From contig JBMOJK010000007.1 in NCBI GenBank assembly GCA_049315825.1, positions 1 through 54,055 on the forward strand: a stretch of 54,055 nt of DNA, given 5' to 3'. The translations under genes were made by a program, and so were the position numbers. Source of the stretch: JBMOJK01 sp049315825 (lineage in GTDB: Bacteria > Patescibacteriota > Gracilibacteria > BD1-5 > UBA2023). The notes below the pieces were generated by a model, which was not told the DNA's origin, searched no databases, and saw nothing but the letters and a program-made list of their open reading frames with translations. Positions 10,016 to 20,134 of this stretch are shown one piece after another (the stretch's first letter is position 1; the number at the start of each line of letters is the position of its first letter).

Positions 10016-10628
10016 TTTTCATGCGATCTTCGACGATTTCTTGGATGCCGAGTTTGTCTTTGAGGTAGATGGTGTTTTTCTGTGAGAGGATCGAGAGGAC
10101 GAGCTTGTCGTTGAACTCGAGTCGATCGATGAAGTCTTCTTCGCTCATGATCGCATACTTGATCTTGCGACCGAAGAATGTGCGCTCAAGGAAGTTGTTG
10201 AACTCGATACGATCAACGTCTCCGATGATGAATATATCTACGATCTGGTTCGATGGAGCAGCAAGGAGATCTCGAATACGTTCAGAAACCGTGATGAGTC
10301 CGACAGATTTCTTTCCCTTGAAGAAGAGTTCGATTGGCTCTATCGGGTCGTAGTTCTTCATGAAAATCTCAAGAAGTTCCGGGAAGATCAGACAGTTTTT
10401 GTCGAGGTAGTAGAATTTCTTCTTCTCTTGTTCGCGAGATTTGAGGATCCCGATTTCTTCGAGATTGATGAGCTCACGCCGGATAGAATTGATCTGTTCG
10501 CTGAGATCTCGACAGAGCTCACGAATAAAAAACCCCGTTTTTCCGTTACCGGTGGCATGCTCGATCATAAATTTCTCGAGAATCTTAGTGCGAGATTTTG
10601 AACCGAAAAGTTTCGCAAGTGCGATCAT
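9999..10628 (-). CDS. Winged-helix protein with nucleotidyltransferase-like C-terminus
   Basis: The 209-aa product starts MIALAKLFGSKSRTKILEKF and has an ArsR/MarR-like winged helix in its first 100 residues (FFIRELCRDLSEQINSIRRE as recognition region, then LEEIGILKSRE and KKFYYLDK as the wing). Residues about 115-170 contain VDIFIIGDVDRIEFNNF, which resembles a minimal nucleotidyltransferase fold with spaced Asp residues. Proteins with this pairing occur widely in CPR bacteria and archaea as probable DNA-binding regulators. The target is unknown. ATG 10628 is preferred over an upstream start that lacks support. Confidence 0.65.
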   Translation of the reverse strand: MIALAKLFGSKSRTKILEKFMIEHATGNGKTGFFIRELCRDLSEQINSIRRELINLEEIGILKSREQEKKKFYYLDKNCLIFPELLEIFMKNYDPIEPIELFFKGKKSVGLITVSERIRDLLAAPSNQIVDIFIIGDVDRIEFNNFLERTFFGRKIKYAIMSEEDFIDRLEFNDKLVLSILSQKNTIYLKDKLGIQEIVEDRMKKKKEA

Positions 10629-10771
10629 AGCGCAGACTGTAAGGTTTTTTTTGCTGAAATCAATGGGGAGGGTGCAATTTTGAGCGGAACTTCGGACAAA
10701 CACTGCTTTTCAATTTGATTTCCTAGCTTCTCCTCATATAATCCTGCGGTCTTGAAATTAATTTTTTTCTC

Positions 10772-11410
10772 ATGGAAAAGTTCGTGCTCGCGTCTGAGGC
10801 CCGAGACCTCGGAGCAAAGCTCAGCACCCTTCGTGCATCTAAGAAAGTTCCCGCTGTAGTTTACGGTCATGCTTTTGACCCTGTTCACATCAGCGTTGAT
10901 GCTTCTGAATTTCTCAAAACATACCGTAAGACAGGAGGTACTCACCTCATCGACCTTACTGTAGGTGGAAAGAAGCAGTCAGTTCTCGTTCACGAGACTC
11001 AGCGTCACCCAGTTTCTGGAGATTTCCTCCATATCGACTTTTTCGCGGTTTCTGCGAAGGAGAAGATTACGGTTGATGTTCCTGTATCACTCGTTGGTAA
11101 GTCACAGGCTGTTGTTGAAGGAGCTGAAATCAATCAGAACCTCCACACAATTACCGTAAAGGTTCTTCCAGCTGACCTCGTTGACTCAATCGAAGTTGAC
11201 GTTGTTGCTCTTGCGAAGCCAGGTGATGTTATCCACGTTTCTGATATCGTTGCTCTCTACCCTAAGCTTGAAATCATCACTCCAGGTGTAGAAGCTATCG
11301 CAAGCGCGAGCCTTCCTAAGGAATATTCTGACGCTCACGAAGTTTCAGATATTGCTGACGTTGCTACTGTTCAGGATGAAAAGGCAGCTAGCAAAGAATC
11401 TGCTGAATAA
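10772..11410 (+). CDS. rplY: 50S ribosomal protein bL25 (CTC form)
   Basis: The 212-aa product is the long CTC form of bL25, which binds 5S rRNA. The N-terminal 5S-binding domain shows VPAVVYGH, the TYRKTGGTHLIDL strand and HPVSGDFLHIDFFAV. The C-terminal TL5 domain follows (VPVSLVGKSQAVVEGAEINQ, VDVVALAKPGDVIHVSDI). A variable acidic tail ends in KESAE. No UGA-Gly codons are used, in line with high expression. The start ATG has no Shine-Dalgarno sequence, only a T-rich leader. Confidence 0.93.
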   Translation: MEKFVLASEARDLGAKLSTLRASKKVPAVVYGHAFDPVHISVDASEFLKTYRKTGGTHLIDLTVGGKKQSVLVHETQRHPVSGDFLHIDFFAVSAKEKITVDVPVSLVGKSQAVVEGAEINQNLHTITVKVLPADLVDSIEVDVVALAKPGDVIHVSDIVALYPKLEIITPGVEAIASASLPKEYSDAHEVSDIADVATVQDEKAASKESAE

Positions 11411-11421
11411 TAGTCTCCAAC

Positions 11422-11760
11422 ATGCTTATTAAGCTCGTGGGTCAGGGTGCAGAGCTCGAAGCTCTTACTCTCCTCGTAAATGAATCTCTCCTCGAACTCG
11501 GTCTTAAAGATCTTGTGAGTGTTGAGACAACTACGGATGAAGCCTACAAGATGGAACTCGGAATCACGCAAAATCCTGCACTCTGCATCGAAGAATCATC
11601 CATCGATTTCAAAGATATGATCTTCGAAGGAGTTGTTCCAGAAAAAGCTGAACTCAACTCTATGTTTGTCTCTATTCTCTGAGTAGGTGATGAAGGAGAA
11701 GGGTGTTCGACTGGATCATCTTGTGGTACAGGAGGATGCGGTTCATGCACATCTTGCTAA
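11422..11760 (+). CDS. Small thioredoxin-fold-like protein with Cys/Gly tail
   Basis: The 112-aa product follows rplY by 11 bases. The first 85 residues (MLIKLVGQGAELEALTLLV..., ITQNPALCIEES) resemble thioredoxin-like proteins of the 'redox-active disulfide protein 2' type, with a cis-Pro-like NPAL motif but no CxxC at the usual N-terminal site. The TGA at 11680-11682 is read as Gly and opens a tail that carries five Cys in a Ser/Gly/Thr-rich stretch, GCSTGSSCGTGGCGSC, ending TSC. The tail could bind metal or take over the redox role. A standard-code reading would lose the whole tail. Confidence 0.65.
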
Positions 11761-11776
11761 TCCGTTCATAAAAACT

Positions 11777-11812
11777 CAACAAAGACCTCAAACGGGGTCT
11801 TTGTTGTTTTTG
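11777..11812 (+). terminator. Rho-independent terminator
   Basis: CAACAAAGACC/GGTCTTTGTTG, 11-bp stem, followed by T-rich sequence. It ends the rplY transcript. Confidence 0.85.
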
Positions 11813-11873
11813 ACTTGGGTATTTTTTGTGCCATATTACAGGTCTCAAATACATACTAATAGCCTCATCCATT

Positions 11874-12431
11874 ATGCGGACAAGCATGCATACAAAGAGT
11901 GCCACTGTAACTGGTATATTATCATCGCAGAAAATTCTCCATCCTGATGATCCTACTGCCAATATTGCGCCAGCGATTAACGAGATCAGAGAAACACTCA
12001 AAACAATTCTCAAGAGAAATACCATCGCTGAAGCACGCATTCCACTTACTCTTAAGCCCGCAACTCATAACAAAGGAGCTTGGGTTCCACAGTCGTCGAC
12101 TATTACTGCAAAGCTCAACTTTCGAGGTATTTATCAGCCACTCGTGATGCGCAAAGATCGTTTTGCGATCGGTCGAGCATCCAATCTTTCGTTAAATTTT
12201 GATTTCTCTGTGCACGATCTTGCGGGTCGTACATATGCAGAATGAGAAATCCGAGAGTCTATTCGACAACAAACAATTACTAGACTTCTTGCACTTCTTG
12301 AAGAGGTGGATACGAGCTACGGAGCCGCGATTGAATCAATAGATCGTAAGTATCCGGATGGAAAAAATACCTGGCGACTCGTCTATGAAGCACAGCGGAG
12401 TACTATATTAGGTGTACTCGGTCGAATCTAA
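11874..12431 (+). CDS. Hypothetical protein
   Basis: The 185-aa product reads through one TGA (12243-12245) as Gly. It has a helical N-terminal part (NIAPAINEIRETLKTILKRN), a central beta-rich part (TITAKLNFRGIYQPLVM, FAIGRASNLSLNF) and a helical end. No domain was recognised. The start is uncertain: ATG 11826, 11874 and 11886 are all in frame. It lies 37 bases before htpX and may be cotranscribed with it. Confidence 0.5.
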
Positions 12432-12468
12432 CTTCCACTTGAAAAGTTCCTGAAATCGGTAAGATATC

Positions 12469-13416
12469 ATGTTTTACTCTTTCAAAACATATATGAACTT
12501 TTTTAAGCGGATTTTCTTGTTTGTGCTCATGAATATCGGGCTTATGGCCTCGATTGCGGTGCTTGCTTTTGTATTGGAGAGATTTTTTGGAATTAAGGTA
12601 ACAGCGAGTCTTGCGGATGGATACGTGTCACTTGCGATCTATAGTGCGATATTTGGTTTTGCGAGTGCGTTCATCAGTCTGGCGCTTTCTCGTGTGATGG
12701 CCAAATGGATGTATACGATCAAGTTGCTTCACGAGGAACGACTGATCGACTATTCTCCTAAAGAACAGCTCGTATTTGCCACTGTTGCACGTATCGCAAA
12801 GAAAGAGGGGATTGCGATGCCAGAAGTCGGAATCTATGAATCCGATGAACCCAATGCATTCGCTACCGGGCCTACACGAAACCGCGCGCTCGTCACAGCA
12901 TCTACTGGTCTTCTTGAGATGATGAACCAAGAAGAAATCGAGTGAGTGATCGGACATGAAATGGCTCATGTGCTCAACGGAGACATGGTTACCATGACGC
13001 TTCTTCAGGGGGTGCTCAATGCGATCGTGATCTTCGTTTCTCGTATTCTCGCAACTATGATTTCGAGTGCATTCTCAAAAGACGGAGAAGAAAATACATG
13101 GATTTACCCAGTTGCCTCTATAGCACTCCAGATTGGACTTGGATTTGTAGCGATGATTGTACTCATGGTATTCTCTCGACATCGTGAATACCGTGCTGAC
13201 GAGGGAAGTGCTAAACTCCTTGGTAAATCCAAGATGATTGCTGCGCTCAAACGCCTCGACACCATCAAAGATCGTCTTGCTGGGCATGTATCAGAAGAAG
13301 ATTCAAAGCTTGCAACACTTCAGATTACGAACTATTCACTTTCTACACTTTTCTCATCACATCCTCCGCTCCAGGATCGTGTGAAATCCCTAGAAGCTCG
13401 TTACGATATCAACTAA
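12469..13416 (+). CDS. htpX: HtpX-like membrane zinc metalloprotease
   Basis: The 315-aa product is an M48-family membrane protease that degrades damaged membrane proteins. Two N-terminal transmembrane helices (about residues 15-38 and 55-78) precede the cytosolic domain with YESDEPNAFATGP and the HExxH zinc site GHEMAHVLNGD (His163, Glu164, His167). Two further helices follow (about 184-200 and 215-240), then RHREYRADEGSA, which provides the third zinc ligand Glu. The invariant Gly before VIGHE is a TGA (residue 159), a good internal proof of the code. A terminator follows the TAA. Confidence 0.93.
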
Positions 13417-13422
13417 GAAAAA

Positions 13423-13457
13423 TCCCCCGAAGCTCGTGAGAGCGGAGGGGGGTTTTT
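13423..13457. terminator. Terminator shared by htpX and the channel gene
   Basis: CCCCC/GGGGG and GCTC/GAGC stems enclose a GTGA loop, followed by TTTTT. The stop codon of the convergent gene (13456-13458) lies in the T-tract. Confidence 0.8.
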
Positions 13458-14328
13458 AGTTATTCATCGAGAGTTTTGTGGAGATGACGTTGAAGAGCAT
13501 TCCGAATACGATCATACCGTAGATCGTATTTACCCCCATGGCTACACGCTGGAGTGCGGTCTGCGGCGATGCATCGATCCCAAGTCCTGAGATAGTAACG
13601 AGGGAATTAAAGAGATAGCTCGAATAGTCAGTGAGGTTTGGGATCATTCGAACACTCTCAGGAGCAAAATAGTCTGCAAGCCAGTAAACGCTTCCGAATA
13701 CTAAAATCGAGAATGTACACGTTATCGCAAGGCGTCCGAAGCTCGTTCCGTAGTTAGAAATGGTTCTAAAGACTGAAAATCCAATATAGAGTCCGAATTC
13801 TCGCTTTAGGAAGAACCGATTTTTCTTGATGTTCATGCGTGTCACATAGAGTTCGAGCACGCGGTCTGACATGCTCATTTCTTTATAGTGCTTCTCGAGT
13901 GTATGTACATAATGTTCGCACACATATAGGAACGCTTTCATTTGATTGAGGTGCACTTTATTCTCAAGTATGCGCAGTCGTCGGTCGATTGCATTGAAAT
14001 ACTGTGAGAAATATTTCTTGATGCCCTTACGGCGCATTTCCCCAAATGAATCTTCTTCCCGAAGTGACTGATAGGTCATACGTAAGATCTGTATATCCAT
14101 TTCACTCAAGAACATATGGAAGAGCCGTTCCATCTCAGGCGTCTCGATCGAGAAGAGTCGTAGTTTCGTGGCGATCGCATAGAACAAAATCTCAAGTCGA
14201 CGCTCTGAATCTACCTTTGCATTTGCGAGTTCCTTGCGCAAAAATGTATCGATGCCCTGCAATTCGCGCTTTGTTTCGGGGTCTTCGCCGAGTACGAACG
14301 GCTTAATAGCTGAAAGTGTGAAGTCCAT
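13456..14328 (-). CDS. Two-TM ion channel-like protein
   Basis: The 290-aa product has a long charged helical N-terminal region (about 190 residues) and then two transmembrane helices (about 199-220 and 265-285) around a pore-like loop. The loop NSLVTISGLGIDASPQT aligns with the potassium channel filter TVGYGD but reads TISGLGID, so K+ selectivity is not certain. It looks like an Ion_trans_2 protein with an N-terminal rather than C-terminal soluble domain. No UGA-Gly. Ends in TAA. Confidence 0.65.
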   Translation of the reverse strand: MDFTLSAIKPFVLGEDPETKRELQGIDTFLRKELANAKVDSERRLEILFYAIATKLRLFSIETPEMERLFHMFLSEMDIQILRMTYQSLREEDSFGEMRRKGIKKYFSQYFNAIDRRLRILENKVHLNQMKAFLYVCEHYVHTLEKHYKEMSMSDRVLELYVTRMNIKKNRFFLKREFGLYIGFSVFRTISNYGTSFGRLAITCTFSILVFGSVYWLADYFAPESVRMIPNLTDYSSYLFNSLVTISGLGIDASPQTALQRVAMGVNTIYGMIVFGMLFNVISTKLSMNN

Positions 14329-14424
14329 AAAGGAGATAATATTGCATCCATGCTACAATATCACGTCATTCACTGCAATCAATACCCCGTGACGAAATAT
14401 GATTTCATGGCCTCGCTAAGACAC

Positions 14425-14452
14425 AAAAAAGACCGTCCACTTGGGACGGCCT
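14425..14452 (-). terminator. Terminator of the CadD/TerC-like gene
   Basis: GACCGTCC/GGGACGGCC stem, with six As on its left side that give a U-tract on the minus strand. Confidence 0.8.
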
Positions 14453-14465
14453 GGTTAATCAATCA

Positions 14466-15125
14466 CTACATCGCTGATCTATAGATCAGAAATGCAGCGA
14501 ACCACATACTACATGCCCGCACTTTGTCGAATGACCTTCCGAATTTGTCAGCAAAATACTGCAACAAATTATAAAGCATCCAAACCACTGCAATCATACT
14601 CAGTACCCCGACGGCATTGCCGACAACATACCAAAATACCTCCATATTTGTTTTTCCGATGATATTCGCAGAATTGACTGCTATATCATCAGTGCAGTTT
14701 AAACCAAAACCCTTGAAGCTGTCCTGCGCAATCTTTGGGAATAACCCGCCGATCATCCAGACGAAGTGTTCGTACCAAGTATCTGGTATTTTTCGATCTT
14801 CGTCCTCCTCTTCTTCATCAGCCGTACTATACCATGCATCGAAACCGTATTTTATTACGAGAATCATTGCAAAGAAGAATATAAACTGCTTCAGAGGTAT
14901 ACCCAAGATAGGATAATCGATCATGATTGTAAGGGTTTTTCCAATACTCAACACGATGACTATCATTACGACATACATAGCCAGAAGTCCAAGGGTTGCC
15001 TGCGTCTTTTCCCTTGCTGTTTTTGCACCCGACATGATCCCGCCAAAGATGAGAGCATCATCTATGCCGGTTGCGTACCAGGTGAGGAAGCCGAGGAAAA
15101 TTGCCTCAAGCAGAGAGGCTTCCAT
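14466..15125 (-). CDS. CadD/TerC-like membrane transporter
   Basis: The 219-aa product has six or seven hydrophobic segments and two copies of an Asp-Asp motif in membrane helices, TGIDDALIFGG near the N-terminus and NCTDDIAVNSANI in the middle. This pattern is typical of the LysE superfamily branch that includes CadD and TerC. A central acidic loop (STADEEEEDEDRK) separates the halves. The likely role is export of a metal cation. The gene begins inside the 3' end of the upstream orphan and is probably translated from the same transcript. AGGAAG lies about eight bases before ATG 15125; a TTG at 15131 is an alternative start. Ends in TAG. Confidence 0.65.
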   Translation of the reverse strand: MEASLLEAIFLGFLTWYATGIDDALIFGGIMSGAKTAREKTQATLGLLAMYVVMIVIVLSIGKTLTIMIDYPILGIPLKQFIFFFAMILVIKYGFDAWYSTADEEEEDEDRKIPDTWYEHFVWMIGGLFPKIAQDSFKGFGLNCTDDIAVNSANIIGKTNMEVFWYVVGNAVGVLSMIAVVWMLYNLLQYFADKFGRSFDKVRACSMWFAAFLIYRSAM

Positions 15126-15625
15126 GATCAAGGCTTCCTGTAACTAAAGACACCTTCTTTAAATTTAGTACTGAGATTTTTCAATACGGCATTGATCACT
15201 TCTGCCTCTTTATTGTTCGTTTTGACTAGTTGATTCATCGATGCATTTGGGATGTTGAAGCATGCAAATACAACCTCACGACAATCACCGTTAGGAAAAT
15301 CCGCAACTTTCATTACTACATCGTATAGTGTAAGATCTGCATTATCCACAGTACCATATGTGCCAGATGGAATATCTTTGTCCAAAAGTTTTAGTAGTTC
15401 CGGCAACACCAATTTACTATCAATTATGAATGTTTGGAACTTAAAGGCATCAGGACGACTTCCTTGATATTCAATTGGAATTACATCTCCTTCTGCGTAA
15501 TCCACCTTTTCGCCTGCAACTGTTACACTTGCAATGATGATTTCAGACAATGGCGATACAGTTTCATCAAACTGAGCCATCATTTCTTTTGTGATGCTGT
15601 CTGGACTATTATAACAGATATTCAT
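15062..15625 (-). CDS. Orphan protein overlapping the transporter start
   Basis: The protein starts MNICYNSPDSITKEMM and has no recognised domain. It has a strong Shine-Dalgarno sequence, AGGAG seven bases before ATG 15625. With UGA=Gly the frame runs to TAG at 15062 (187 aa), overlapping the next gene by 64 bases. With UGA as stop it would end at 15128 (165 aa), three bases from the next ATG, a natural operon junction. The 22-residue extension (GSWKPLCLRQFSSASSPG...) is Cys/Ser-rich and does not look like the rest. This suggests either acquisition from a standard-code genome or a chance extension. No other UGA is present. Confidence 0.6.
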
Positions 15626-15662
15626 CGTATTACTCCTATATGTATGTTAACCTACAAAACAA

Positions 15663-15683
15663 TGCCTTATTAGTTTGATAAGG
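15663..15683 (-). promoter_or_regulatory. Hairpin in the leader of the orphan at 15625
   Basis: GCCTTAT/ATAAGGC forms a 7-bp stem about 40 bases before the start codon. It may be part of a 5' leader, or a weak terminator of the upstream operon. Confidence 0.35.
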
Positions 15684-15832
15684 CGGTGGCTAGACAAATA
15701 TAGTGAAGTGGGTGTGATTAGCAAATAGAACTAGAGGCTCTTATTCGTTAACTTAGTTACGGTATGATGGATCCGTAGCTCTTATATTAATATCACTAGG
15801 AATATTTTCCTAAAAACAGAATCAGACGGTGT

Positions 15833-18800
15833 TTATCTAGATGAAAGTACTTCTGATTTAAGTATCGTTCCAGTTTTATTTTTGAACTCTAATATTACTT
15901 TCTGCTCAAATCAGATAGTAATATTCAGTTTGTTATAATCGAGAACTTGTCTGTAATTAAGTGAACTAATATGTTCACACCAGTAATTCATTTCTTCGAC
16001 AATCTCAATTGCACGTTGCTCCCTTCAGTCTATTAGTTTTTTAAAATAGGATGTACTCATTAATTCAATAAATTCACAGTAATGTGTATCTATATTCTTA
16101 AAAAATAAATCACGTTCTCAATTCTTTCTTCATTGAATACTCTGATGCCATTTGGATACATATTTTTCACATATATTAGCAATTGCTGTACATCCATATG
16201 TATCTGATTCAAATATCTTAAGTAGCTCAGTTACCGTATTACTGAATCTATTTTTAAGTGAAAAATCCAATATTTCCTCAAGCAGCTCCGCGTCTTTAAT
16301 ATTGTGGTAATCTAGTGTAGATCGTATTTTTTTGAATTTCAAAAGAGATCACTTGAATAAATTTAAAATAAAACTCTTATGAAATTTATGTCACTGTTTT
16401 AGTAATAAATTCACTGTAGAAATCATGCTACAGTCATAAAAATATTGATCTCGAGATAGAGCTAACTCCATATTGGTTTCAGTAGACTTGTTTCCTAGGA
16501 CTAGTTTTACTTGAAACAAGAAGTTATTTAATTTATTAATATAAACTTTGTGAATTTGTTCGGATCAAATTCTGTCAACTCGCACTGTTGTAATATCATA
16601 GAGAAAATTTCTTTCTAGTGTAGATGGTGCTACATAGCCAGCAGATGTATTTTCGGTGAGTACTCTTTCTGATTTTCTTAGACTAGCAAATAATCTCACC
16701 ACTCAGTCACTATTTGTCTCTATTCTTTCATCAAGCAGAAAAATAATTTTCTGAAAGCTCTCATTTGTTATAACGGACGGATATCTTATATATGCATCAA
16801 CTAAGAATACGTATGCTTTTGATATAAAAATAAGTAAATTGGACTCATTTTTGCTTATGTGCTCATAAATTCATTTCCAAAACAAATCCCAGTCATCTAT
16901 TTGAATATTGACCAAAGTATAGTTATGCCATAGTTCAAAGAAAAATGCTTCAGAATAAGTCAAAGGATCAAATAGTGCTCCTAAAAGCTCTGCTTGTTTT
17001 TTTGTTTTACTGTGAGTTGTAATTTGCTTTTCAGTCCCAGTACTACGTATTCTTTTTCAAAAAATTTCTTCTCGTACTCTCTCTTTATTGTTTTGTAGAA
17101 TTTGTGCTTCAAGATCTGTGTATATTGATCCATAAGCAACTACTGTTAACATTTTTTTAATTGTGCTGATTTTTTTATTCGAGATATTTTTAAATTCACT
17201 CCAATCGATCGGTGAATTATGTACGATTTTGTATGCAAATAAATATTCAGGCTCTTTGATTAAGTGGCTATAAATTTTCTCTATCTGATTGGCAATGAAG
17301 TCAATATTCTCTGTATTTTTATTATAAATTTTATTTAAGTCGCTAATTTTTTTAAATAGTTGTATTTTTCCGATGATATTTTTTGCTTCTGGGAAACGTT
17401 CGTCAGATATTCGGTTTACGTAGTTGTCTACCTGAGTTTGAAGTACTTGTTGCCAGTGTGTATTAACTTCTCAGTAATACAGTATATTACAGCATAATAA
17501 TGTTACAACAATGTCTTCGGTCCGACTGAGGCTAAAGCCATTCAAGAATCGCTGTGCAAAATTCTCTGTAACCCCGTTAATTCACTCGTGCGTGGTGATA
17601 TGGATGTAGCCAATATAATTATGTATTTCACTTGGTGACTCCTTATTTTTTCGTCAATTTTGAACAAGTAGGGCTAGATAAAGCTCTGCCTGTGTTCGTT
17701 TGGGGTCAGTCAACCATTTTTGGACTAAGTCATATTTTATACCGAAGTCTGCAGTGATCTTTTCTGGTTTAATGCTATGTGGTAATTCATTTAAAACCTT
17801 ATGAAAAATTTTCCGTACCACCTTTTTATCATATAAAAGTGAGATTTTTAACTCAGCAGATTTTATTGAGATGAGTGCATTGATCCATCAGTCTATATGG
17901 CTTAAACCGACTGTCTCGGAGCTATATATTGACCCTTCTTTCATTAGCTCAAATTTTATACTATCCGGTAATTGTGCGAGTAAAAATGGAGCAATCGATG
18001 CATATTGTTTCCAGGTGTTGATGTTCTTAGGTGTGCGTTCAAGACCAAAAAAACCGCATGTCATCTTTATGTGCTGGGTAATTTCTCGGGCTGCAAAAAA
18101 TTCGTAGAAACTTTTGTGCACAAACTCTATTCAGTGGACCTCCTCAGTGCGGACGATGCTTAGTCACTCGAAATTTAAAAGTTCTCTTGGAGTTAACTGT
18201 ACGTTTTCTTGATTATTAAGAATATTTAGAGCTAATTTTCCCAGACTGCGCATATCTTCTTCAACCAGTATGCGTGCTTTCTTGTAGTCTCGAGGATATC
18301 TTGGGTGGCCTTTTTTTCGATCGTGTACAACTAAAATTAATCGTACTATTGATTCATATAGCTCGCTCGTATTGGATATATTTTCGAATTTATTTATTCA
18401 GAGCTGATTATACCAAACTGAGCACTGAGTGTCATCTTCGTCATAGAGTAGTTGGATAAATTTCAAAAGCAGTGGCGTTACAGCATGATTTGAATCGATC
18501 ATATTATAAACCCTTTCGATTACTATATGTTCTAACTCCTTTGGCAAAGTGCCCACTAGAAATTCAGTAATCCCTAGCGATTTGAGTGATATTTGCTGAA
18601 AATTACTTTTAAATTCAAAACTCTTTGGGCGACTAGTCAGTAATATTCCGCATTTTTTTGTATCACCAATATCATGTATATCGCTTACGAATAGATTCCG
18701 CAACTGCATATCAAGTATCTCGTCAATGCCGTCAACACAGATAATATCTGCATTATGAAACTTCTCATGCCAAAATAACTTAGCCTGGAGTATGTCATCA

Positions 18801-20131
18801 AACCTATTAAGCGTTCTCGCTTCAAAAAATATAGCTCGCTTATCTGGATAATTGAATATTAGATCATGAACTATTGATGCAGTCCATATTGTTTTCCCAT
18901 CTCCTATAATTCAAGAGAGTTGATATTTTCATCCATTTATGAGATCTAAATAGAAATGCTCGTCTGGAATTTCATAATCTTTAGTCATTATTTGCTCTGA
19001 ATCCACTGTATTATTCTCAACGTTTTTTTGGCACATGAGAGTGCGATTAAATACTCACTTCTTTTGTTGTGTTTTAATCTTTGCATCAATCGATGCTTTA
19101 AATACTCCGTCCACATCATCTAATATTGCTGCTTTCTCGAGTAAGGAAGTGTATAGCTTTAGTGCTTTGAGGTTATCAAAAGTCGGTTTAAGCACACCCC
19201 GTTCATCAAGTGATAACTGAGAAATGTATCCCAAAAGCGGACCATGCGTCTCTGGGTGCCTTGAGATCAATTGCTCTACATAAAATCCATCCAAACTATT
19301 TGCTTCCTGTTGTTCTACAAATGCTCCAATGGTATCAATATCCCCCCGTTCAAGGCAAAGCACAAAACAAGGCCGCTGTAACGATGCAGGAGCGGATTTG
19401 TTCAGGAGATATTCCCGTGTGATTTCTGGTGATTCGTGAAGGGTTTTGTTGAGGTGGTTTTGGAGGGTGAGGAGATCATTAAAGGAGGAAGAGAGAAAAT
19501 TTCGTATGTTGTCGAAATCCTCAAAGTTAACGCTCACAAGTTTATTTGAATTAATTGCATTTCAGGATGCATCTAAATCAACATAAATAATTCCACCATG
19601 GTCTACATTTAAATAATTTAACTGAAATACTCAGCTAATTTCTCTATTTAAACTAGCCTGTACGGGAGTGATGGTTGATTTATGACCAACAACTATTGCG
19701 TAATTCTCAGTTGCTCCGGATAGGATGGGGATGATCTTTTTCTTGAAACCATGGATAACCTCATACGCTTTCGGTATATCACGTTCATCCGTATCACGTA
19801 TTTCTTTGTTGCTCGGTAGGAGCTCAGGAAATGCATACACCTGCAGGCAATTTATTCTGCTCTGAATTATATCTACAACATCATTTGCGCGTGAAATCGA
19901 ACGGGTGTCGGACTCTCATTTAAAAACAAGAACTCCACTGTTAATTTCTATCGCAGAAAGAATCTTGTCCAATGATGTACTTACTTGCAAAAGTCAGTCT
20001 GCATTAGTTTCTGCTAGATCCGGAGTGAGAGCTACTCCTGTATGTACCGTTTCTCAGTGTCGCAAAAATATACAGCGTTTTTCAGCTTTTCGGAGGTTAG
20101 AAGTTTTTGGGGCTTTGTCTGCTGAAAGCAT
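15833..20131 (-). CDS. Histidine phosphatase-NACHT NTPase fusion (candidate defence protein)
   Basis: This 1432-aa protein reads about 25 TGA codons as Gly in one frame, with no TAA or TAG. Residues 18-200 resemble a histidine phosphatase/PGAM domain: IFLRHGET (His25) and IVVGHKSTI (His150), with DTRSISRAND between. Residues about 390-690 form a NACHT NTPase: Walker A GIIGDGKT (Lys413), Walker B IICVDGIDEI (Asp467), sensor LLTSRP (499-502) and FVHKSFYEFFAARE (about 670-683), all typical of the family. Residues 700-1432 are helical with no known motif and could be the sensor. NACHT proteins in bacteria are STAND switches, several of them anti-phage. The Gly of RHG and the first Gly of the P-loop are UGA. 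The ATG follows the upstream stop by three bases, so the two genes are an operon. Confidence 0.85.
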
Positions 20132-20134
20132 TGG

